Positions 11,650 to 16,923 of a stretch of DNA of 16,923 bases are shown here, piece after piece. Each line of letters starts with the position of its first letter. The stretch's first letter is position 1. The position numbers and the translations under genes were made by a program. The notes under the pieces were generated by a model. The model was not told the origin of the DNA and did not search any database. It saw only the letters and a list, made by a program, of their open reading frames with translations. Origin of the DNA: Bacteriovoracaceae bacterium (GTDB taxonomy: Bacteria > Bdellovibrionota > Bacteriovoracia > Bacteriovoracales > Bacteriovoracaceae); assembly GCA_007116425.1 (NCBI GenBank), contig SKIL01000059.1, positions 1 to 16,923 on the forward strand, read 5' to 3'.

Positions 11650-13098
11650 GTGGCCTTAAATCTACTTTTGGCAGACCCTGATGAAGAGTGGTGCTTGTCG
11701 ATGGCCAAATTTTTCTCCGAGCATCTTTACAAAGTTGATTGTGCCTCAAATGGGCGAGATGTTCAAAAACTTCTCTATTCTAAGAAATACTTCTCACTCA
11801 TTTTAAATTTTGAAATACAAAACCATTCGGCCATGCAAGTTTTGAAGTATGTGGCCACTCATCATAAAAAAATTCGAGCTATCGTCATTCTTGAACGAGA
11901 GCATATAAAGGAAGACGAAGAGTTAGAAGAGAAATTAGAAAAAATGGGTGTTGATGAAATCATTATCAAGCCATTTTCTAAGGATGATTTAAAAAGAATT
12001 TTAGAGGGGCATCAATCAATCGGTGAATTGATGAACTCTTTACCCAAAAGAAAAGGTCAGTCTAAAGAAGTTGAAGTTGAAGCGAGTGAGTCTGAATATA
12101 CCAGTGTTTCAATTGCAGATTTTTACTCTTTAGATTCTGTTCTTTTTGATGTCTATGTAAAATTAGGGAGTGGGAAGTTTATCAAGGTTTTACATATGGG
12201 GGATGAGTTTAATCGCGAAAGGCTCGATCATTATAAAGATAAAGGTGTAGAGTGTTTGTATTTTCATAAGTCAGATCGAATGAGGTATGTAAAATTCAAT
12301 AACCACCTCGCAAGTAAGCTGGTTAATAATACTAAAGTAAAAACTCGGAGTAAATTAAAGCTTTTGAGAAATGTCATGGATAAGTTTATTGAAGATTCTT
12401 ATGACGAAGGGGTAAAGCCAGTTGTTTTAGAGCAAGGCAAGCAGATTTGTGAGAACATCTATACTTTTATTCAAAATAGTAATGACCTCCATAAGCATTT
12501 TCAGATGATGCTTGAGTTCGATCCCGATGCATTCGAGCACTCTTATCTTGTAACGCTTTTTTCATCTGCGATGATAAAGCAGTTTGAGTGGGAATCAAAA
12601 ACGATGATTCAAAATACCGCTTTGGCATGTATGTTCCACGATATAGGCAAGATGAAAGTCGATCGAGAGATTTTAGATAAAAGTAGATCAGATTTAACTG
12701 ATGAAGAGTTGGAAATATATCAACAACATCCTGTGTTTGGTGTTGATCAGTTAGCTGGCGTAAAGGATATTAACTTTTCGACAAAACAAATTATTCTGCA
12801 ACATCATGAGGCCTACGACGGGACCGGTTATCCGCACGGTCTAAAGGGTGCAAAGATACTGACATTGGCAAATATTGTGGCTTGTGCTGATAGTTTAATT
12901 CATACATGTAAAGAGCATAAGTGTACTCCAGTGAATGCTTTAAAGTTTTTATTAAAAGATGAGAAGAAGGTTAGTAAGTTTAATTCTCAGGTTACAGAAA
13001 AGCTGATTCACGTTTTCGTGGATCCTGTTAAGTTAGCTGGACTAAAGAAGACCAAGGCAGAAGACCCAAGGTTAAATACATTGAAGCGGACAGGTTAG
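11650..13098 (+). CDS. Pseudo-receiver HD-GYP cyclic-di-GMP phosphodiesterase
   Basis: A 482-aa cytoplasmic protein starting with GTG at 11650, 4 bases after GGAGG. Residues 1-120 have a response-regulator receiver fold (NLLLADPDEEW with D9/D11; IIIKPF with K107), but where the phosphorylated aspartate should end strand 3 the sequence reads LILNFEIQN (50-58), so it is likely not phosphorylated. A charged linker follows, then a domain at 150-225 shared with the degenerate HD-GYP protein at 1020-2024. The HD-GYP domain (about 295-465) is complete: H297, H330-D331 in HDIGK, H360, H385-H386-E387, DGTGYP (390-395) and D414. This family hydrolyses cyclic-di-GMP with two or three metals, and the residues support activity. 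A -10-like TAGAAT lies at 11600-11605 without a good -35. The gene meets the next, convergent gene with a 2-bp gap and no hairpin. Confidence 0.93.
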   Translation: MALNLLLADPDEEWCLSMAKFFSEHLYKVDCASNGRDVQKLLYSKKYFSLILNFEIQNHSAMQVLKYVATHHKKIRAIVILEREHIKEDEELEEKLEKMGVDEIIIKPFSKDDLKRILEGHQSIGELMNSLPKRKGQSKEVEVEASESEYTSVSIADFYSLDSVLFDVYVKLGSGKFIKVLHMGDEFNRERLDHYKDKGVECLYFHKSDRMRYVKFNNHLASKLVNNTKVKTRSKLKLLRNVMDKFIEDSYDEGVKPVVLEQGKQICENIYTFIQNSNDLHKHFQMMLEFDPDAFEHSYLVTLFSSAMIKQFEWESKTMIQNTALACMFHDIGKMKVDREILDKSRSDLTDEELEIYQQHPVFGVDQLAGVKDINFSTKQIILQHHEAYDGTGYPHGLKGAKILTLANIVACADSLIHTCKEHKCTPVNALKFLLKDEKKVSKFNSQVTEKLIHVFVDPVKLAGLKKTKAEDPRLNTLKRTG

Positions 13099-13100
13099 AT

Positions 13101-14180
13101 TTAATAAAATAGTTTATTCAGAGGTAATTTCTTAAGATTATCGTAAGTCGTACTTAAAACACTAAGTGTATCTTTGTGCACCACATAGGGGTGCTGTCTA
13201 TTTGATGCTCTTACAATAAAGCTTTCACCTGGCTCAAGTCTTAAGTCTGGCAGGGCCTGATTGATTACTGCGGATGTTTCATAGAGGACAGGTTCACCTT
13301 CAAGGTCCGAAATACTAAAACTGTAATGGGGACGGTTAAAAAGTCTATCAATGGCACTTTCTAATGCCTCCGTCCTTTTGTCTAGTATAAGCTGTGCCCT
13401 AATATTTCTCAATTGGACTAAGAACTCACGTACTTTTTGAGTTTCTAAATCTCTTGGATCATTTGAGTTATTTGATGAAAATGAAACCCATTCATTACTT
13501 TCTGTTCTACTGATTGAGAGGAGTTGTCGACCTGAGTCTATGGACCCTCTATATATTTGGACTTCTGTAATACTAGTTTCTGGGAGAGAGACAACTCTGG
13601 AGTCAACAAAGTCAGAAAGTCCCATTAACTCGATTGGGTTTGATATAGGTTCAATATGATAAATTGCATCCTTGTTGGAGGCAGTAATATATGTTGAGCC
13701 ATCAATTGGATTGAGTAGACCAATTGAGATATTAAAGGTATCGCTTTCGTATGGAGCTATTTGCTTAGTCGTTGTCATCGTAATTTTTACTAGCGGATTA
13801 TTTAAAGAAAAATTAGAGAGGTTGATCTGATCTTTTGGGTAAACCCTACGTATTTTAACGTCCTCTAGTGTTGAGATGATTTGCTTAATTGACTCGCTAT
13901 TTGCCGGAAGTTGTCGCGGGGTTTGCAAAGACCAATTTAATACGGAGTCAGACTCATTTTTAAGGCTAAACTTCCCAAGTCTGTTCTCAACTTTTAAACT
14001 TGTTAAATTTTCAAAGTCGTTTGATGTGTATAGGGTACGATACCGGTCTAACTCACTCTGTGTGGCCAGAGGTGATTGAAAGAACTCACTATAAAAACCA
14101 CTGCCGAGCAAAACAAGGATGAAAAATCCCATAAGACAGCTTGTCATTGTTGATTTATTAAATTTAAATCTTCGCTTCAT
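13101..14180 (-). CDS. Membrane-anchored DUF4340-like protein
   Basis: A 359-aa protein with a short basic N-terminus (MKRRFKFNK) and one hydrophobic segment (about 13-30), then a periplasmic-looking chain. The mature part has repeated 'f.l.n..g.W.l..P....an...i..li..L..l...rvy' stretches (TSLKVENRLGKFSLKNESDSVLNW; QLPANSESIKQIISTLEDVK; YHIEPISNPIELMGLSDFVDSRVVSLP; WVSF...KVREFLVQLRNIRA) that resemble DUF4340. In other bacteria DUF4340 proteins often lie next to GldA/GldG-type ABC transporter genes; none is present here, so a lone copy is noteworthy. The ribosome binding site is poor (GGAAA too far upstream). The gene is preceded on the same strand by the PilZ-like gene (91-bp gap) but has its own candidate promoter. 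Function is unknown. Confidence 0.8.
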   Translation of the reverse strand: MKRRFKFNKSTMTSCLMGFFILVLLGSGFYSEFFQSPLATQSELDRYRTLYTSNDFENLTSLKVENRLGKFSLKNESDSVLNWSLQTPRQLPANSESIKQIISTLEDVKIRRVYPKDQINLSNFSLNNPLVKITMTTTKQIAPYESDTFNISIGLLNPIDGSTYITASNKDAIYHIEPISNPIELMGLSDFVDSRVVSLPETSITEVQIYRGSIDSGRQLLSISRTESNEWVSFSSNNSNDPRDLETQKVREFLVQLRNIRAQLILDKRTEALESAIDRLFNRPHYSFSISDLEGEPVLYETSAVINQALPDLRLEPGESFIVRASNRQHPYVVHKDTLSVLSTTYDNLKKLPLNKLFY

Positions 14181-14215
14181 ATAAATTAATTATGTTTCCA
14201 AACGGTTAGTTACCC

Positions 14216-14244
14216 ATACTACATCTATCTTAATCTAGTTGCAA
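14216..14244 (-). promoter_or_regulatory. Candidate promoter of the DUF4340-like gene
   Basis: On the minus strand TTGCAA (plus 14239-14244), 17 bases, TAGTAT (plus 14216-14221). The 10-bp palindrome AAAGCGCTTT (14243-14252) overlaps the edge of the -35 box. Spacing is ideal; the -10 box matches four of six. Confidence 0.45.
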
Positions 14245-14271
14245 AGCGCTTTTAAGTTAATTGAGGTAGGC

Positions 14272-15045
14272 TTAGAGGTCAAAATCATCTAAGTCATCAA
14301 AGTCATCTGATTCATTCGATTTTACCGTTGCCTTATTGAGCACAGGGGCCGCAATCTTGGAAAGGTCTGGTTCTATCGACTGGACAAAGTTTCTTAAGAG
14401 CGTTCTCTCTCCTTTGCGTAGGAAGGTAAATTTTGTGGCGATTCGATAAGGGTGTCGGTCTTCACTAATGATCCGACTGTGCATATTAAAACTTCGAGTG
14501 AATAAGATATCAGCATTAATAATAAAACGCTTGGGAACCAAAAATTCAATGACAATCGATTGTCCAGAAACAAAACGATGGTTGCTGAAGAAATTCATGC
14601 CGTTCATATCTATTTCTGAAAGTATGGCCTGGCCTTTATAAATCTTATTTTGTGAAATAGGGGGTCTTCTTAAGTAAACTGTAGCACTTTGCTTTAATTG
14701 GTCTTCTGACTGTTCATCAACCATGGCCTTTGCCATTTCGTCTTCTAGGTTATCTTCAGACTCTTCACTCTCTTCTTCATTGTTTTCTTGATCATTTTCC
14801 TCTGTCGGTTCAGATTCTGGATCTTGATCGGCTTCAACCGCCTTCAATTCAGCTCCATCTTTATCAATGATAAGTTCTTTAGGGGAGTATTCTTCTATTA
14901 AATCTTCAATACTTGGAACCTCTTCGCCCTGCTTAAGGTTTGCAAGTCTATGCGCAACGACTGCCTCAAGTTCATCCCTGAGGAGCCATATATTAAGCTT
15001 AATTTTCTTGATTAAAACGGGATGATTTGTCCCACCGTGAATCAT
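14272..15045 (-). CDS. PilZ-like domain protein with an acidic linker and acidic tail
   Basis: A 257-aa cytoplasmic protein. The start at 15045 is chosen because the minus strand reads AAGGTGAAGTGT directly before the ATG; a TTG six codons upstream has no site. Residues 1-65 are a helical region (KIKLNIWLLRDELEAVVAHRLANL). Residues about 71-116 are a very acidic E/D/N/Q-rich linker. Residues about 121-226 resemble a PilZ domain: an arginine patch at R126-R127, AILSEIDMNGMNFFS (140-154) where D146-M-N-G-M stands for the (D/N)-x-S-x-x-G motif, a beta-rich stretch, and KFTFLRKGERTLLRNFVQ. The serine of the motif is asparagine, so ligand binding is uncertain. The last 11 residues, DDFDDLDDFDL, form a second acidic patch. 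PilZ proteins act as cyclic-di-GMP effectors; here that is inference. It is divergent from the subtilase. Confidence 0.78.
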   Translation of the reverse strand: MIHGGTNHPVLIKKIKLNIWLLRDELEAVVAHRLANLKQGEEVPSIEDLIEEYSPKELIIDKDGAELKAVEADQDPESEPTEENDQENNEEESEESEDNLEDEMAKAMVDEQSEDQLKQSATVYLRRPPISQNKIYKGQAILSEIDMNGMNFFSNHRFVSGQSIVIEFLVPKRFIINADILFTRSFNMHSRIISEDRHPYRIATKFTFLRKGERTLLRNFVQSIEPDLSKIAAPVLNKATVKSNESDDFDDLDDFDL

Positions 15046-15091
15046 ACACTTCACCTTCTTCAAAATTATCTTCTAACATTTTCTCTCAAAT

Positions 15092-15120
15092 ACAGCTTTT
15101 TTCAAGAGAATCTCTATAAT
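15092..15120 (+). promoter_or_regulatory. Candidate promoter of the subtilase gene
   Basis: A perfect -10 box TATAAT lies at 15115-15120, but the -35 position 17 bases upstream (15092-15097, ACAGCT) is poor. The dyad AGAGA-A-TCTCT (15105-15115) overlaps the upstream edge of the -10, which could be an operator or activator-dependent layout. Confidence 0.45.
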
Positions 15121-15185
15121 GGAACAAATTACCCAAATTTCGATTTAGGTCTTTTATAAAAAATCATCTCCAAGGAGGGAGAAAT

Positions 15186-16847
15186 ATGGTGATTCCTAAA
15201 AGTATGATTTTGGCCATGACGGCCACGCTTGGCCTTAGTGCTTTTGCAAAAGACAAGTATGAAACTCCTGAGAGAGTTCCCGGTGAAATGATTGTGAAAC
15301 TTTCAAGTGATAAGGCCGACCTCGGCTTTTTAAAGTCGCTTGGGGTAATGTCAGTTGAACCAATCGAGGTAAGCTTTGGTAACTTTCAGCTTATCCAATT
15401 AAGTGATGATAAAAGTTTTGATTCAACATTAGAGATGCTGAATAATCATCCAGATGTTGAGTACGCTGAACCTAACTTTATTTATCGTTTGATTGAGCCA
15501 ATCGTTGAAGATGCTGGTCGTCAGTTTGTTGATAAAATTGTCGGTGACTTCCCTTACTCTGACTATATTCCAAATGTTCCTCGTTTTGATGAGCTTTGGG
15601 GCCTTCATAATTATGGCCAAGGAACTCCAAGTAATGGAGCTTCAACTCGTGGAGCTGATATCGACGCTCTTAGAGCATGGGCGATCGAAAAAGGATCTCA
15701 CTCTGTAAAAATTGCAGTAATTGATACTGGTATTGATTATACTCACCCGGATCTGGCCGATAATATGTGGACAGATGAAGACGGTAATTTTGGTTATAAT
15801 TTTGTAAATAATACTCCAAACCCAATGGATGGTAATGGTCACGGAACTCACTGTGCTGGGACCATTGGAGCACTTCATAATAACCAGCTTGGTGTTGCTG
15901 GGGTTATGGCCGACGTGAAGATGGTAGGTGTGAAGTTCCTATCGGATAGTGGTTCTGGTACAACTGCAGACGCTATTCGCTCGGTAGATTATGCAACTAA
16001 TATTGGTGTAGATATTATGTCAAACTCTTGGGGAGGTGGCGGAAGAAGTCAGGCCCTTAAAGAGGCGATCATAAGAGCGAACGATGAAGGAATTCTTTTT
16101 GTTGCCGCTGCTGGAAACAGCTCTGCTAATAATGACTTGAGAGATTCTTTCCCTGCCAACTATGATGTTGATAATGTCATCTCTGTGGCCGCGACAACAG
16201 GAACTGATACACTCGCCTCTTTCTCTAGTTATGGACGAACGAAAGTTCATATCGCAGCTCCTGGACATCAAATTCTTTCGACTGTTCAAAATGATAATTA
16301 TAGAGTTCTCTCTGGAACATCTATGGCGACTCCACATGTTTCTGGTGCACTCGGACTTCTACTTGCACAAGAGGGTCGTCTTCCAGTAGCTGAAGTAAGA
16401 GAGAGGCTGGTTGCTACATCTGACCCACTTTCAAGTTTACGTGGAAGAGTGATGAATAACGGCCGTTTGAATGCTTATAATCTTTTGACAGATACTCGTC
16501 CCGATCGCAATGAACCAAATCCTGACAAGTGGGAGGTTCATGTTCTTGAAACTCCTTGGGAAAGTGAGCACCCTTACAATAATAATGAGTATGAAGAGCG
16601 CGTATTTCATGTTGAAGGTGCAAAGTTTATGCGCTTAAGAGTTACCAAGTTTGATCTTGAGTTTCGCTTTGACTATTTGAGTGTTCTCGATTCAAGTGGG
16701 GATGAGGTTGATCGCATTACTGGTCAGGGAGAGGATTATGCTTCTGATTATGTAGAAGGTGATACTATGACTGTAATTTTTAGAACTGACCACTCTGTTA
16801 CGGGATGGGGATTTTTGATTGAAGAAATTGAAGCTCAGTTTGAGTAG
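15186..16847 (+). CDS. Secreted subtilisin-family serine protease with a CUB-like tail
   Basis: A 553-aa preproprotease with a very strong ribosome binding site (AAGGAGGGAG). A signal peptide covers residues 1-21 (cleavage after AFA). An inhibitor-I9-type propeptide follows (about 31-103: PGEMIVKLSS ... VEYAEPNFIYRL), which normally helps folding and is then removed. The peptidase S8 domain spans about 135-435, with the catalytic aspartate D180 (VIDTGID), histidine H219 (GHGTHCAG), oxyanion asparagine N311 (AAGNSS) and serine S379 (GTSMATPH) all present. The last 85 residues look like a CUB-type beta domain (FRFDYLSVLDSSGDEVDRITG ... VIFRTDHSVTGWGFLIEEIEA), likely for binding a substrate or surface. 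It is expected to act outside the cell or in the periplasm, in a predator perhaps on prey protein. It is monocistronic with its own promoter and terminator. Confidence 0.97.
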   Translation: MVIPKSMILAMTATLGLSAFAKDKYETPERVPGEMIVKLSSDKADLGFLKSLGVMSVEPIEVSFGNFQLIQLSDDKSFDSTLEMLNNHPDVEYAEPNFIYRLIEPIVEDAGRQFVDKIVGDFPYSDYIPNVPRFDELWGLHNYGQGTPSNGASTRGADIDALRAWAIEKGSHSVKIAVIDTGIDYTHPDLADNMWTDEDGNFGYNFVNNTPNPMDGNGHGTHCAGTIGALHNNQLGVAGVMADVKMVGVKFLSDSGSGTTADAIRSVDYATNIGVDIMSNSWGGGGRSQALKEAIIRANDEGILFVAAAGNSSANNDLRDSFPANYDVDNVISVAATTGTDTLASFSSYGRTKVHIAAPGHQILSTVQNDNYRVLSGTSMATPHVSGALGLLLAQEGRLPVAEVRERLVATSDPLSSLRGRVMNNGRLNAYNLLTDTRPDRNEPNPDKWEVHVLETPWESEHPYNNNEYEERVFHVEGAKFMRLRVTKFDLEFRFDYLSVLDSSGDEVDRITGQGEDYASDYVEGDTMTVIFRTDHSVTGWGFLIEEIEAQFE

Positions 16848-16872
16848 TTTACGATTTTCTTAGAAAACACAG

Positions 16873-16900
16873 AAAGCCCCACGGAAGTGGGGCTTTTTTT
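16873..16900 (+). terminator. Intrinsic terminator of the subtilase gene
   Basis: AAAGCCCCAC (16873-16882) pairs with GTGGGGCTTT (16887-16896) around a GGAA tetraloop and continues into TTTT, a textbook terminator 25 bases after the stop codon. Confidence 0.95.
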
Positions 16901-16923
16901 ATATATTTATAAAAGCTTAAAAT

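Noticed and set aside
15642..15878. Two overlapping minus-strand open frames inside the subtilase gene
   Set aside because: They are antisense to the conserved catalytic domain and their composition reflects the opposite strand of that gene.
1..16923. CRISPR arrays, tRNA genes, insertion sequences, attachment sites, toxin-antitoxin or defence genes
   Set aside because: No spaced identical repeats, cloverleaf-type sequence, transposase motifs or recognised defence domains were seen on either strand.

Overview
The window is about 17 kb of low-GC bacterial chromosome (around 40% GC by eye). It is densely packed with genes on both strands and has no mobile element, tRNA, rRNA or CRISPR. The mix suggests a member of the Bdellovibrionota, most likely Bacteriovoracales (Halobacteriovorax/Bacteriovorax-like): citrate synthase, PyrE and zinc-free L31/L33 housekeeping genes sit among many exported orphan proteins, HD-GYP-type and PilZ-type proteins, a DUF4340 protein and a secreted subtilase. 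This placement is inference from gene content and sequence style; no database search was possible.

Layout. 1-614 is the C-terminal part of a protein with a regular cysteine repeat. 659-877 (-) is a small ExoX-tail-like protein. 1020-2024 (-) is a degenerate HD-GYP protein, divergent from a PilZ-like protein at 2382-3344 (+) across a 357-bp gap. 3358-4077 (-) is sfsA, with a clear promoter inside what would be an N-terminal extension. 4212-4673 and 4700-5398 (+) are a lipoprotein and a secreted protein with a repeated aromatic motif. 5413-8010 (-) is a large exported orphan. 8180-8824 is pyrE and 9037-10305 is gltA. 10431-11129 (-) holds rpmE2 and a small CxxC protein, divergent from rpmG at 11249-11425. 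11650-13098 (+) is a pseudo-receiver/HD-GYP phosphodiesterase. 13101-14180 (-) is DUF4340-like. 14272-15045 (-) is a PilZ-like protein with an acidic linker. 15186-16847 (+) is a secreted subtilase with a CUB-like tail and a strong terminator.

Three themes connect the genes. First, four proteins (1020-2024, 2382-3344, 11650-13098, 14272-15045) look like parts of a cyclic-di-GMP network: one complete HD-GYP enzyme, one HD-GYP fold lacking its key histidine, and two PilZ-type candidates. Second, several proteins are exported (lipoprotein, 232-aa protein, 865-aa protein, subtilase), as expected of a predator or surface-active bacterium. Third, ordinary housekeeping genes are interspersed, some with readable promoters and hairpin terminators.

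The most unusual sequence-level signal is strong over-representation of the tetranucleotide GGCC across the window, visible even in the choice of alanine codon. No complete novel defence or mobile system was found. The best candidates for new biology are the cysteine repeat protein, the paired degenerate HD-GYP and PilZ-like genes, and the GGCC bias.
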